From Psychroflexus aestuariivivens (GTDB lineage: Bacteria > Bacteroidota > Bacteroidia > Flavobacteriales > Flavobacteriaceae): a DNA stretch of 64,000 bases. This document shows positions 17,523 through 27,405 of the stretch, in pieces. The stretch is from NCBI RefSeq assembly GCF_004010055.1, contig NZ_RQVT01000034.1:123471-187470 (forward strand), in the 5' to 3' direction. The notes under the pieces were generated by a model. That model worked only from the letters and a program-made list of their open reading frames with translations. It had not been told where the DNA came from and ran no database searches. Both the position numbers and the translations under genes were made by a program. The number at the start of each line of letters is the position of its first letter. Within the stretch, counting starts at the first letter, position 1.

Positions 17523-17972
17523 CTAAATAATTGAGTAAATTAGATTTAAATTATGACTGGTGATGTGAAATTTTTGAGGTTTTGGACTGAGTGATATCAT
17601 AAGACCTTCAACATTACTGTGTTTTAATGGCTTATGAAAATACCCTTTTAGTAAAGGAGATTTACAGGTGTTGAAGATTTGCATAAGATTAGCTTCAGAC
17701 GATACCATCACAAAATTTAATTTATCGTCTCCGATTTGTAATTCTTTTTTTACTTTTTCAACTTTTGACAAAAGCTCAACACCATTATGTTTACCCATAT
17801 TATAATCAGTAAAAACCAGGTCTGGGACTTTAATCATTCCTTGAGACAGCATGTCAATAAAAGTTTCAGGGCATTTATGTTTTGTGATTTCACAATTTTT
17901 AAAATGTGTCTTCAAAATAAAATGATGTACATGAAGGGCTAATTCACTATCATCGATAATAGAAATGTTCAT
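17523..17972 (-). CDS. Single-domain response regulator (receiver only)
   Basis: 149 residues forming one REC domain: acidic pair D7-D8 (IIDDSE), phosphoacceptor D56 in VFTDYNMG, Ser91/Ser92 in VMVSSEAN and K114 in FHKPL. No output domain follows, only a short tail. It is divergently arranged with the sigma-54 activator gene at 18145 and has its own sigma-54-like promoter (17995-18010) with paired dyads upstream. A role as phosphate sink, phosphorelay partner or protein-interaction switch for the neighbouring hybrid kinase is inferred. Confidence 0.85.
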   Translation of the reverse strand: MNISIIDDSELALHVHHFILKTHFKNCEITKHKCPETFIDMLSQGMIKVPDLVFTDYNMGKHNGVELLSKVEKVKKELQIGDDKLNFVMVSSEANLMQIFNTCKSPLLKGYFHKPLKHSNVEGLMISLSPKPQKFHITSHNLNLIYSII

Positions 17973-17994
17973 AATAATTTTTTAAAACATTCTA

Positions 17995-18010
17995 TTCAAT
18001 TTAGATGCCA
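17995..18010 (-). promoter_or_regulatory. Sigma-54-type -24/-12 promoter of receiver gene
   Basis: On the minus strand TGGCATCTAAATTGAA fits the TGGCAC-N5-TTGCA pattern with GG at -24 and TTGA at -12 (last G-C replaced by G-A). It lies 22 bases before the receiver start. The T9SS gene at 23831-27286 has GGGCATTTAAATTGAA in the equivalent place, 14 of 16 bases identical. Confidence 0.6.
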
Positions 18011-18052
18011 ATTTATATATCACTTATAACCAGTATTTTTAATATTTTGTAT

Positions 18053-18087
18053 TTCTAAATATTAGAATTTCATTCTTGAAATTAAAA
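18053..18087. promoter_or_regulatory. Paired dyads, candidate enhancer sites for the sigma-54 activator
   Basis: Site A TTCTAAATATTAGAA (18053-18067) and site B TTCTTGAAATTAAAA (18073-18087) are 20 bp apart centre to centre. The same pair with the same distances to the -24 element occurs at 27371-27405. Located between the divergent receiver and activator genes, so it may also serve autoregulation. Confidence 0.55.
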
Positions 18088-18144
18088 ACATATTGCAACT
18101 ATAATTAATATTGCGTAGTATTGTTTATCTATTTAATACCTTTT

Positions 18145-19494
18145 ATGAAGTATAAATATACTATCTATATAATTGATGATGATCCTTGGTCTGCTAAGCG
18201 AATTGAATACATCCTAAAGATGAATGAAGACCATCACGTCGTGCTATTTGACTGCCCAAACAAGCTTTTAAAAAGCATAGACAGCGATACTGATCTAGTT
18301 TGTATTGATTATTTAATGCCAATTATGAATGGTGTTCAATTAGCTGAGAGCATACTTAAAAATAACGCGCATCAAGATATATTAGTCATAAGTGGACAGG
18401 AGGATATTTCAACAGCAGTGGATTTACTCAAGATAGGAGTAAGAGATTATGTTATTAAAAATGACAATCTAAAAGACCAGCTCTTGAAGTCGGTAGAACA
18501 CATCAAAGAAAAAAAAGAGCTTAAAAATGAAATCAAAAGTCTAAAATCAAAACTTAAAAATAAAGAAAATCCAGTTGAAATTATTGGAAGTAAGGCTGAA
18601 AAAGAAAGTATTGAAACTTTGGTAAAAAAAGCCTGCAAGACCAACATAAATGTTTTGATTACTGGAGAAACAGGAACTGGAAAAGAGCTCATCGCAAAGT
18701 CTATATCACAACAGTATAAAAATATAAGTACCAATTTTGTCTCAATCAATATGTCTGCTGTCCCTGCAGATATATTGGAAAGCGAGCTTTTTGGTTATGA
18801 AAAGGGTGCATTTACAGGTGCAGATCAGCAAAAAATAGGTTTGTTTGAAAAAGCTAATAAAGGAATTCTTTTTTTAGATGAAATAGCAGAAATCCAGTTA
18901 CCACTTCAGTCCAAATTATTACGGGCTCTACAAGAGCGTAAAATAAGAAGAATTGGAGGTGTTAAAGAGATAGCTTTGGACTTTAAACTCATTTCAGCAA
19001 CTCATAAAGATCTTAAACAGGAAGTCGAACAGGGTAATTTTAGAGAAGACTTGTTTTACAGAATATTTGGCTTCCCAATACATCTCAAACCCCTAAGAGA
19101 AAAACCTGAAGATATAGAGTTATTGACTTACCATTTTGCTCAGGAATTCTCTAAAGAAAACTCTCAAAAAACACCAGTATTTTCTGAAAATGCGATTTCA
19201 ACGTTGAAAGGACATAGTTATCCAGGTAACATAAGAGAGTTGAAGTCTATTGTTGAACTAGCCTGTGTGCTTTGTGATAATGCTAAAGTGGAGCCTTCTG
19301 ATATATCGATAAGTAAATCAAAAAAAGGTTTAAATTTATCTAGGAGAACCTTAGAACAATATAATAACGAAATTATTCAGGATCATTTAATAAGATATGA
19401 TTATAACATAAAAAAAGTAGCTGAGATCCTGAATATAGGCGTATCTACTATATATTACCTAGCAAAGAAAGATAAAATCAATATTAATAAATGA
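18145..19494 (+). CDS. NtrC-family sigma-54-dependent response regulator
   Basis: Start placed at ATG 18145; the open frame reaches a TTG at 18121. Order of domains: receiver (acidic IDDDP, phosphoacceptor D55 in VCIDYLMP), AAA+ ATPase with Walker A GETGTGKE (174-181) and the sigma-54 contact loop GAFTGA (221-226), Walker B-like ILFLDEIAE, arginine finger region FREDLFYRI, and a Fis-type HTH at the C terminus (YNIKKVAEILNIGVSTIYYL). It should activate sigma-54 promoters when phosphorylated. The hybrid kinase gene follows after 41 bases, making a cognate pair likely. Intact, although flanked by decayed DNA. Confidence 0.95.
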   Translation: MKYKYTIYIIDDDPWSAKRIEYILKMNEDHHVVLFDCPNKLLKSIDSDTDLVCIDYLMPIMNGVQLAESILKNNAHQDILVISGQEDISTAVDLLKIGVRDYVIKNDNLKDQLLKSVEHIKEKKELKNEIKSLKSKLKNKENPVEIIGSKAEKESIETLVKKACKTNINVLITGETGTGKELIAKSISQQYKNISTNFVSINMSAVPADILESELFGYEKGAFTGADQQKIGLFEKANKGILFLDEIAEIQLPLQSKLLRALQERKIRRIGGVKEIALDFKLISATHKDLKQEVEQGNFREDLFYRIFGFPIHLKPLREKPEDIELLTYHFAQEFSKENSQKTPVFSENAISTLKGHSYPGNIRELKSIVELACVLCDNAKVEPSDISISKSKKGLNLSRRTLEQYNNEIIQDHLIRYDYNIKKVAEILNIGVSTIYYLAKKDKININK

Positions 19495-19535
19495 AGTTTT
19501 ATTTAAACGTTTAATGAAATTTTAATACTATCAAG

Positions 19536-22500
19536 ATGGTAAATGAGATGTATGATAAAGAAATTCTACTTGAGCTAATATTAGCTATTAATTGCAATTT
19601 ATCAGAAAACGAGCTGCTGGACAAAACACTTCGCTTTTATATTGAAAAATTAAACTGTGAAGCTGCATATATATTAACGACTAACAAAAAGATCATCACC
19701 AAAACAGTAAATCCTAAAAGTCTTTCGCAAACTAGTGAGGTAAATCATATATCTCATTATTTTAAAAAAGACTCCACAAAAAAGCATTTTGAAACCTATC
19801 CTGACGATTGCATTATCTATAATGATGAATATTATTATGTCTACAAGCTTTTAGGTTATGGATTTGCTGTATTTGTAAAGTCTGAAAAGTTTTCGTTGGA
19901 TATTCAACAAAATTTAAATTTGATATTTCAATTTTATGGAATGGCTTTATCGAATTCTAAACGACTTGATGAAAATCAAAGAATTGAGAAGGAGCTTGAG
20001 GATGAGAAAATGCTTCTAAGAACGATAATTGACAACATACCTGTCGAAATAAAAGTTGAAAACTTAAAAGGTACTAGCTTATTATCAAACTCTGTTTCAT
20101 TTGGGGATAAATCAATCATCAATGAGGTTTCACAATCTAGTTTGAATGGTAAGCATAATCTTAATAAGGATTATTTCTTAAATGAAGAATTTGCAACTAA
20201 AACAAATAAAAATAGTTTAAATAGCAGAATACTACTCAAAAATTCTGATGATTCAAGTTCTGTCATAATTTCTACAGCGATCGATATCACAAAAAGCAAA
20301 GAAGAAGAGAATAAATTATGGTTTTTTAAAAAGATGATCAATGAGACCTCCGATGCTATTATCATCTTAGAGGAAAATAACCATTTAACTTATTGTAATC
20401 AAGTAGCACTTGAATGGTTAGAACTGAGTTGTGATAACTATGAAGGCAAATCCATTTTTGAATTAAAATTTACACTGATCGATCAAAGAGATCTAGAATC
20501 CTTTTTAGAATCCATCGACATAGATACTACTGTCTCTACAGAAGCTTATATAGAAAATACGCTTTCAGAAAAACCGATTCATTTAGAAATAAAAGCCAAT
20601 AAAACTTATTTTCATAAAAGCAAAATAATTTCGTTAAACTGCCGAGATATAACTGAAAAAAAGTATGTAGAAAGTCAAGTCAAAAAAGAAATACAGATAC
20701 AGGACCTATTGATAAAAATTGCAAACACTTATATTAATATCAACCTGGATAAAATTGAATTGAACATTAATAAATCATTAGAAGAAATAGGTTCATTTGT
20801 AGATGCCGACCGATCTTATATCTTTGAATATGACAAGGAATTAAAAACATGCTCCAACACTTTTGAGTGGTGTTCTGAAGGCATCTCACCTGAAATAGAT
20901 AATCTTCAACTCATACCTACTGCTGATATTCCAGATTGGATAGAACAACATGAGAAAGGATTACCATTTCTGGTTGAAGATGTAGAATTACTTCCTGAAG
21001 GAGGAGAGTTTAGTTTGAAGACTATCTTAAAATCTCAGGGAATAAAAAGCTTGATTACTTTACCGATGGTCTATGAAGACAATTTAATTGGCTTCATAGG
21101 TTTTGACAGTGTAAAAACAAAAAGGAATTATAGTAAAAAAGAGAGGAGTCTGCTAGCCCTTTTTGCACAAATATTAGTCAATATCAATTTAAGGAAGGAA
21201 GATCAGGAAAAATTGGTTCGTCAAGAAAACAAATACAAGACCTTGCTGGATAATGTCGAAGTTGGACTTATAGAAGTAGATAATGAATTTAATGTTGAAT
21301 ACATAAATGAAACACACTCAAAGCTATTCGGATATCATTTAAGCGAGATTAAGAACAAAAATTCTTTTGAATTTTTGTTAGAAAAAGAAAAGGAACCTGA
21401 AGTTCGAAGGTTATTTAATGAACTGAAACCTAATCAAAATATCAATTTTGAAATTGAAGCTTTAACCAAACACAAAGAAGTTAAAAATATTCTAACGAGT
21501 GCTGGAGCTAAATATGATAGTGATGGTAAAAAGACAGGACTGATAGCAGCGTTCCTGGATAACACTTACCAAAAGAACATAGAAATAGAACTTAAAAAGG
21601 CTAAAGAAAATGCTGAAAAAGAATCAAAAGAAAAAGAGAGGTTTCTTGCTAATATGAGCCATGAAATGCGAACTCCATTAAATGTAATCAACGGGACCGT
21701 CAATGAATTAATAAACTACGAACAGGACATTCTGATTCAAAATGATCTTTTAAAGCAGACCAAATCAGCTTCTGACTATCTGCTTAGCTTAGTAAACAAC
21801 GTTTTGGATCTTGCAAAAATTAATGCAGGTGAGTTACATTTTGAAAAAGAGGTCATCGATCTTAAAGAGGTATGTCACAATTCATTTCAAATATTAAAAT
21901 TTCAGGCAAAAGAAAAAAATAATATTTATAAGTTCAGCTTTGATGAAGACCTTGAAGATAACGTCATATTTGATGCGACAAAAATTTCGCAAATTCTGAT
22001 CAACTTTTTGAGTAATGCATTGAAATTTACTCAGAATGGTTATGTATCCCTAATGGTAAAGCTCATTAATGAAAACCATGAGCACTATAATGTCCGTTTT
22101 CAAATTGAGGATGATGGTGTCGGCATGGAAAAACACTTTCTAAAGAGAATGTTCAATGAATTTTCAATAGAGAATAAGACATTTGGCGGTACTGGGCTTG
22201 GAATGCCAATATCAAAAAAGCTTATAGAATTAATGGGCGGAGAGATTAAAGTCACTTCAGAAAAAAATAAGGGCACAACAATTAGTTTTGATATAACTAT
22301 CACCAAGTCTATATCAAAGCTCCCTGATAATCATAAGATCGATAGACCTTCGATTCTTAAAAATCAAAAGATCTTAGTTGTTGAAGATAATGATATGAAT
22401 GCCCTGATTTTTAAAAAACAACTTGAAAGAAAAAAAGCCAAAGTGTTTGTACAGAGAAATGGAGAGGATGCTTTGGAATTCATTAAAAAAGAAGGGAAAG

Positions 22501-23105
22501 ACTGCGATTTAATTTTAATGGACATCCAAATGCCTGTAATGGATGGCATTGAATGTACCAATATCATCAGAGAAAAATTAAAATTAAAAATTCCTATTAT
22601 AGCTGTTACTGCTAATGTATTCAAATCTGATTTAGACTTTTATATAAGCATAGGTATTAATAATATAATTACAAAACCCTGCTCAGAAGAAGATCTAATC
22701 TTTAAATGCTGTAAAGAACTTAATCTTTTTTACACCAAGCAAAGTATGAAAGATGCGAATAAAAATAACCTAAATATAAATTATGATTTTAAGAAATTAG
22801 AAAAAATTGCCCAAGGAGATCTTGAGTTCATTAAGAAACTACTAGAAACTTTTCTTTTATTGATTGACGAGGCAAACTCAAATTTAAAGAAAGCCATAAA
22901 AGAGAAGAATATAATCCTTGTCAAAAGTATTTTACATAAAATTAAAACAAGTATCTTGGATCTTGGATTAGCCCAAATTTATGAGCTTATAAATAAAATT
23001 GAGTCTTGCGATTTATTTGAAAGTTGTGATACTGAAGTTTGTTCCATACTGAGAAGCCTTGAGCTATTAGAAGTCAAAGTTAGAAGCGATATTGAACACA
23101 TTTAA
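19536..23105 (+). CDS. Hybrid sensor histidine kinase with GAF/PAS, receiver and Hpt domains
   Basis: 1189 residues, no membrane segment seen, so probably cytosolic. Reading along: GAF-like N domain (about 1-145), coiled linker, two PAS-like regions (about 160-385), GAF (about 390-560, VDADRSYIFEYDK and LITLPMVYEDNLIGFIGFDS), PAS (about 570-695), HisKA with H709 in MSHEMRTPLNV, ATPase domain (NFLSNALKFT, EDDGVGME, GTGLGMPISKKL), receiver with D996 in LILMDIQMPVMDG, and an Hpt domain with H1134 in ILHKIKTS. This is a full His-Asp-His phosphorelay in one chain, able to pass phosphate to the upstream NtrC-like regulator and the receiver-only protein. The input signal is unknown. Confidence 0.93.
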   Translation: MVNEMYDKEILLELILAINCNLSENELLDKTLRFYIEKLNCEAAYILTTNKKIITKTVNPKSLSQTSEVNHISHYFKKDSTKKHFETYPDDCIIYNDEYYYVYKLLGYGFAVFVKSEKFSLDIQQNLNLIFQFYGMALSNSKRLDENQRIEKELEDEKMLLRTIIDNIPVEIKVENLKGTSLLSNSVSFGDKSIINEVSQSSLNGKHNLNKDYFLNEEFATKTNKNSLNSRILLKNSDDSSSVIISTAIDITKSKEEENKLWFFKKMINETSDAIIILEENNHLTYCNQVALEWLELSCDNYEGKSIFELKFTLIDQRDLESFLESIDIDTTVSTEAYIENTLSEKPIHLEIKANKTYFHKSKIISLNCRDITEKKYVESQVKKEIQIQDLLIKIANTYININLDKIELNINKSLEEIGSFVDADRSYIFEYDKELKTCSNTFEWCSEGISPEIDNLQLIPTADIPDWIEQHEKGLPFLVEDVELLPEGGEFSLKTILKSQGIKSLITLPMVYEDNLIGFIGFDSVKTKRNYSKKERSLLALFAQILVNINLRKEDQEKLVRQENKYKTLLDNVEVGLIEVDNEFNVEYINETHSKLFGYHLSEIKNKNSFEFLLEKEKEPEVRRLFNELKPNQNINFEIEALTKHKEVKNILTSAGAKYDSDGKKTGLIAAFLDNTYQKNIEIELKKAKENAEKESKEKERFLANMSHEMRTPLNVINGTVNELINYEQDILIQNDLLKQTKSASDYLLSLVNNVLDLAKINAGELHFEKEVIDLKEVCHNSFQILKFQAKEKNNIYKFSFDEDLEDNVIFDATKISQILINFLSNALKFTQNGYVSLMVKLINENHEHYNVRFQIEDDGVGMEKHFLKRMFNEFSIENKTFGGTGLGMPISKKLIELMGGEIKVTSEKNKGTTISFDITITKSISKLPDNHKIDRPSILKNQKILVVEDNDMNALIFKKQLERKKAKVFVQRNGEDALEFIKKEGKDCDLILMDIQMPVMDGIECTNIIREKLKLKIPIIAVTANVFKSDLDFYISIGINNIITKPCSEEDLIFKCCKELNLFYTKQSMKDANKNNLNINYDFKKLEKIAQGDLEFIKKLLETFLLLIDEANSNLKKAIKEKNIILVKSILHKIKTSILDLGLAQIYELINKIESCDLFESCDTEVCSILRSLELLEVKVRSDIEHI

Positions 23106-23107
23106 GG

Positions 23108-23258
23108 TTAATTTCTAACATCGATAAAAATTATATTAAAAGACAGTAATTCAAAAAAATATGCTGATACCAGCTAAAAATGTTTATGCATATTAACCAA
23201 TTGTATAGCAAGTTTACCATCTAAATAATCAACGACTTCTTTTAGTTTCGTTGGGTAA
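23108..23258 (-). pseudogene. Possible AraC-type HTH remnant
   Basis: Minus-strand translation gives PTKLKEVVDYLDGKLAIQ followed after one stop by LVSAYFFELL, which resembles the first helices of an AraC-family DNA-binding domain. Only about 45 codons remain and no start is present. Weak evidence. Confidence 0.25.
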
Positions 23259-23603
23259 AACATAACGTCTCTAACCCTTTATAAATCAATTTTTTAAATT
23301 AGTCGACCTAAATGGCATTAACTTAGTCCGACAGATAATACTTTGTTAGTGACTTATATCCGACTTTTTTCAAGTGGCTGATAACATTTAACTCAAAAAT
23401 ATTATAAATCTCCAATCATCTGAATGTGGTACTTTTAAAATCTCTTTATACTAAAATTTAGCAAAAAAACTTAAAGTAATATTAACTCATTCTAGCCTTA
23501 AATAATTATTACCCTCTATAAGACAGCATCATCTTGATTTTAATAAAAAAAGGTTGATTATAAACACTAAAAAGAAATTTAACACCAGGCCTAAGGTATT
23601 CGT
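23259..23603. other. Intergenic, no gene seen
   Basis: About 345 AT-rich bases between the kinase gene and the small gene at 23604, with no open frame or repeat that I can support. It separates two convergent transcripts. Confidence 0.5.
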
Positions 23604-23816
23604 TTAATCCTTGACCTTACTATTTAATTTTCGATAAGCAAAGAGGCTACCTACTATTATCATGTAAATAATAAATTGATCTATTGGAGCAGCTGGATTG
23701 TCTATTGTGTCTTGCTCAGGAGTACCAGGCATATTAGCTGGGAATTGCGCATAGGTTGAAAACATTAATCCTAATAAGCAAAAACTGAATACAAAGTATT
23801 TAATATGTACTTTCAT
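23604..23816 (-). CDS. Small exported protein with PID-type C-terminal segment
   Basis: 70 residues: signal peptide (HIKYFVFSFCLLGLMFSTYA, cleaved near AQF), a short Pro/Asp-rich mature region (PANMPGTPEQDTIDNPAAP) and IDQFIIYMIIVGSLFAYRKL, a C-terminal Pro-Ile-Asp motif, membrane helix and basic end. This layout matches small flavobacterial proteins with a PID-CTERM-like sorting segment. It is 14 bases downstream of the large T9SS gene and probably cotranscribed. A role linked to display of that protein is possible but inferred. Confidence 0.65.
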   Translation of the reverse strand: MKVHIKYFVFSFCLLGLMFSTYAQFPANMPGTPEQDTIDNPAAPIDQFIIYMIIVGSLFAYRKLNSKVKD

Positions 23817-23830
23817 AATATTTTATTTGT

Positions 23831-26800
23831 TTAATATTTAATTATTTTTTTTAATGAAAAGGCCTTTTCGGTTTTCGCTTTTACGAAATATATGCCTGAT
23901 ACAAATTCATTCAAATTAATGGTAGCATTTCCACTTGCAGTGTCATAGGTTTTACAATGAATTAATTGACCAATGCTATCATATATACTGACTTCGATTT
24001 CACCTAAAAAGTTAGCTTGTGAAATATTTAATTTTCCATCATATACAGGGTTAGGATACATACTAAATATTAAATCTTTCTCATTACTGCTACTCAAATT
24101 ATCATTAGTAAACACTAGCTTGAATCTGTTAGAAGCAAGGCTTTCCTGAATCAAATCATCAACACTAAAATTGATGGTATTGCTACCATTTTGTAATAAA
24201 GTTGAAGTCTGGAGGTATTCATCTACTAAGAAAGCTTGTGTTTGGGGAATCACTTCCCAATCAATGTGAAATTGATAATTATTATATCTATGAGAGCCTA
24301 GATACAAGCTTATTTCTTCCTGGTCAAGAGGTAGTTCTCTTTTTTCGATACATAGGAAATTGTTCCCGTTTATGACGGCTAAATTTTCATCTGCATTTCC
24401 AAGCTTGCGGGCATCAAAATCATTCACAAGATTATCATTGGAATTATTGAAATCTATTGATATGGCATCTAATACGTTTGAGCCATTTTTCAATTGTATA
24501 TTTAAATTATATGAATTGATATTAAAGGGTACAGAAAATACGCTTATATTATCTTCTTCAATATTTTTGTCTTTTTCTTCAAAACTCAAGTTGGGTGTAC
24601 CCGAAACAGACGAAGAATTTGCTACAAATATGGCTTGACCAGCTTGCAAAAATCGATTAGCATTACTACTCGGATTACTTTTAGAATCATCAGCAACATT
24701 TACGACAACATAAGCACCTTTAGTCGCTAAGTTTGGATCCCAAACCCAAATATAATTCGGATTAATTTCACTAGTGCCTGTGTTTGTTAATACCTTGTTC
24801 ATGTCAACAGGGGCCTGATAAGGGTTTCCGAAAAAGCTAAATTCATCATCGCCACTAGCTAATGAAGCTGACGTTATATCAATATCACAGAGTTTTAAAG
24901 TCCCTTTAGTTCTTATAGTCGTACTTATTGGTGAAGGATCATTAGTACTCATATTAACTGTGCGATCACCTCTAATATTGATATAATAAGGATCACCCGC
25001 GTTTAAGTTTGTTGCATTGGTGTTATTAAGTGCACTCCAGATTTGAGTTTGATTGTTATAACTATATATACTCGAATTACCAGTAGCATTATAGTCGAAG
25101 CCTAGGCTATTACTACCGCCTGTAATGTGGGTTCCAAAATCTTCTATATTCCCTAAAGAATTAGAGCCTGTATTGTATTGATTATCTACATCACCTTCTT
25201 GCCAATTGGTATTAATTGTTCCTGCATCTACAGCCGATGTTAGCATTCGGTAAGCTCTTACAGCAATAGTACCACCTTCGGTAGAGCCCGCAGGAATATA
25301 GCGTTCAACCGTTACGCCCGCATCAGAGCCATACGTGATTCTAGTGTCAACACAAGTGCCATTAATTTGAGCTAAAATAGCGGTACCACTAGCATCACTG
25401 TTAAATATGAGCTCTGCATTATCTTGTAATGCTAAAACTCCGTCTGTTCCTAAATCTAAACTGGTTATCAATTCAACTTCATTAAGTATCTGTAATTCAG
25501 CACCAGGAGAAGTGCTTACTTGTAATTTATCAATTTGGTGACCATTACTGTTATCTGAAACCCCATCCTGATCTATCAAAATATCGCCGTCTAAGACAAT
25601 GTTATCTTGTCCTGTGAAAATCATTTCACCTGAACTTGCGTCAACACTTTCAGCGGGACCTATGAGACTTCCACTAATAGTTAATGGTTTATTTCCAGTA
25701 ACTGTTAATATGTTTGAAGCGTTAATGGTTAAGTCATGAACAGCTAGACTTCCATTTAAGTCTGTGTTGTAATTACCGTTTAATGTTGCAATACCGTTAC
25801 TAGAATCTGTTGCATCTGGTCCGGTTACATTACTCCAAACATTACCATCCCAAGTGATACTTCCAGTAAAAAAGCTATAGGTATTACCATACAAAACAAT
25901 ACTACTACCATTTATGGTCGAGTTTGCTTTGGCGCGATAATAATAAGTTGTAGAAGGTGTTAAACCTAAAATGTTTTCAGAATAAGTGCTCGTAAAACTT
26001 GTACCAGAATTTATCGTAGTTACTGTACCTGCAAGAAAATTAGGGGTGGTACTATATTCAAAACCTTTCGAATCAAAGCACGAATCATGGTTTAGACTCG
26101 CATTCAGTGTTGCTGTGTTTGAGGCTATATTCGTGGCATAATCCGTGCTAACTAGCGTCGTATTTTTTGATATTTCATAAAGTTGTAATTCTGATAATAA
26201 ACTTACTCCTACTAATGAAGAAATGCTAACTTTGATATTGTCTACGGCACCACCAGGATTATAAGAGACACTAACCTTTTCATTATTTTCTAAATTTAAA
26301 ATATTGATATCAAGCAACTCAAATAGAGTTTTACTATCTACAAGATCATTACCTTCATAAGCTGCGATTGTTATATTTTGTGCTATACCTATAGATAAAA
26401 CTCCTGTCGGTACTTTGAGTGTAATATGATAAGTATCTAAAGCATTCGACAAACCTTCCAGATAAACTGTTTGTGTGACTGTAGCAGCGACACCTATTAA
26501 ACCAGTATTTAGAGTTGAAAAAGTGGTAAAATCACCATCGATAAAATTACTGATATCTTTAGCAGGGCTATTTAAAAGACTCACACTTGCTAAGCCCGTT
26601 CCATCCCATGATGTATATTTTGGTGTATTACAATTATTAGAATTATCTCTGTAAAAAGCACCGTGAACATTAAAATTATAATTTTCGCTCAAATCGATTG
26701 TCGCTGGTCCGTTATTGGAAACAATAAGGTTAGAAAAACTTTGACTACTATATATCGCTATATAAAAATCACCTAAATTATCTTGAACAATTTTAATATC

Positions 26801-27286
26801 ATTGGTAGCATTTACACCTTCAAAATTATTTGAAGAACTTCCAGAAAAAACGCTAACGACAGCATCTAGAACAGTTACAGAAATGCTTTGGTTTAAATTC
26901 ACAACAGGAGTTATAATTTCGCCTGATGCACCAAGAGATCCTGCGACTAGTACATCTAATAAGCCTGGGTTTGCAGAAGTAGGTCCGTTGCTTATGCGTA
27001 CAAAAGTTGTACTAAATGCAGGTACATCTGTAATAAACTTTAGATTTATTGAAGAAGAAGTATTAGCATTAGTTGCATTCAAAGTAGCAAAAGTTGTCAA
27101 ATCTCCTCTAGTGTCAACGGGTGGTAAAATACCGCTATCCACAGCATTTGCTGAATTACTAACATTTGTTTCTGCAGCTACTGTACTTACACTTGAATAT
27201 TGCGCTTGAACATGCTCTACTGAAAGTAGAATTATCAGTAATATTGCGGGGTTGATGCCTAGTTTGTGATAAATTGATGAAATCAT
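23831..27286 (-). CDS. Large T9SS-secreted surface protein
   Basis: 1151 residues with an N-terminal signal sequence (AILLIILLSVEHVQAQ) and a type A T9SS sorting domain at the end (IFSMYPNPV, IYDSIGQLI, GIYFVKAKTEK, KKIIKY). The middle is rich in Ser/Thr/Asn beta-strand sequence; an FN3-like unit with a YYYRAKA strand lies at about 380-475, then a segment with ITWDGNVWSN and SLDLGTDGVLALQDNAELIF. The rest resembles adhesin-like flavobacterial surface proteins of unknown ligand. The promoter carries a sigma-54-like element and paired dyads matching those of the receiver gene, tying it to the neighbouring signalling genes. Confidence 0.85.
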   Translation of the reverse strand: MISSIYHKLGINPAILLIILLSVEHVQAQYSSVSTVAAETNVSNSANAVDSGILPPVDTRGDLTTFATLNATNANTSSSINLKFITDVPAFSTTFVRISNGPTSANPGLLDVLVAGSLGASGEIITPVVNLNQSISVTVLDAVVSVFSGSSSNNFEGVNATNDIKIVQDNLGDFYIAIYSSQSFSNLIVSNNGPATIDLSENYNFNVHGAFYRDNSNNCNTPKYTSWDGTGLASVSLLNSPAKDISNFIDGDFTTFSTLNTGLIGVAATVTQTVYLEGLSNALDTYHITLKVPTGVLSIGIAQNITIAAYEGNDLVDSKTLFELLDINILNLENNEKVSVSYNPGGAVDNIKVSISSLVGVSLLSELQLYEISKNTTLVSTDYATNIASNTATLNASLNHDSCFDSKGFEYSTTPNFLAGTVTTINSGTSFTSTYSENILGLTPSTTYYYRAKANSTINGSSIVLYGNTYSFFTGSITWDGNVWSNVTGPDATDSSNGIATLNGNYNTDLNGSLAVHDLTINASNILTVTGNKPLTISGSLIGPAESVDASSGEMIFTGQDNIVLDGDILIDQDGVSDNSNGHQIDKLQVSTSPGAELQILNEVELITSLDLGTDGVLALQDNAELIFNSDASGTAILAQINGTCVDTRITYGSDAGVTVERYIPAGSTEGGTIAVRAYRMLTSAVDAGTINTNWQEGDVDNQYNTGSNSLGNIEDFGTHITGGSNSLGFDYNATGNSSIYSYNNQTQIWSALNNTNATNLNAGDPYYINIRGDRTVNMSTNDPSPISTTIRTKGTLKLCDIDITSASLASGDDEFSFFGNPYQAPVDMNKVLTNTGTSEINPNYIWVWDPNLATKGAYVVVNVADDSKSNPSSNANRFLQAGQAIFVANSSSVSGTPNLSFEEKDKNIEEDNISVFSVPFNINSYNLNIQLKNGSNVLDAISIDFNNSNDNLVNDFDARKLGNADENLAVINGNNFLCIEKRELPLDQEEISLYLGSHRYNNYQFHIDWEVIPQTQAFLVDEYLQTSTLLQNGSNTINFSVDDLIQESLASNRFKLVFTNDNLSSSNEKDLIFSMYPNPVYDGKLNISQANFLGEIEVSIYDSIGQLIHCKTYDTASGNATINLNEFVSGIYFVKAKTEKAFSLKKIIKY

Positions 27287-27312
27287 AGTGCGAATAATTT
27301 TATTTGCGCAAC

Positions 27313-27328
27313 TTCAATTTAAATGCCC
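27313..27328 (-). promoter_or_regulatory. Sigma-54-type -24/-12 promoter of T9SS gene
   Basis: Minus-strand GGGCATTTAAATTGAA, 26 bases before the ATG, aligns without gaps to the receiver promoter at 17995-18010 (constant offset 9318). Confidence 0.6.
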
Positions 27329-27370
27329 GATTTTAAAACGTTGATAGTTAATGTTTTATATTTTTTATGT

Positions 27371-27405
27371 TTCTAAATTTTAGAATTTAACTCTTAAAAT
27401 TAGAA
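27371..27405. promoter_or_regulatory. Paired dyads, candidate enhancer sites
   Basis: Site A TTCTAAATTTTAGAA (27371-27385) and site B CTCTTAAAATTAGAA (27391-27405), 20 bp apart centre to centre and 43 bases beyond the -24 element, exactly as at 18053-18087. Conserved bases continue to AATTAAT at 27421-27427, matching 18103-18109. Confidence 0.55.

Noticed and set aside
26802..27209. 135-codon frame antisense to the large T9SS gene
   Set aside because: Shadow frame within a gene with a complete signal peptide and sorting domain on the other strand.
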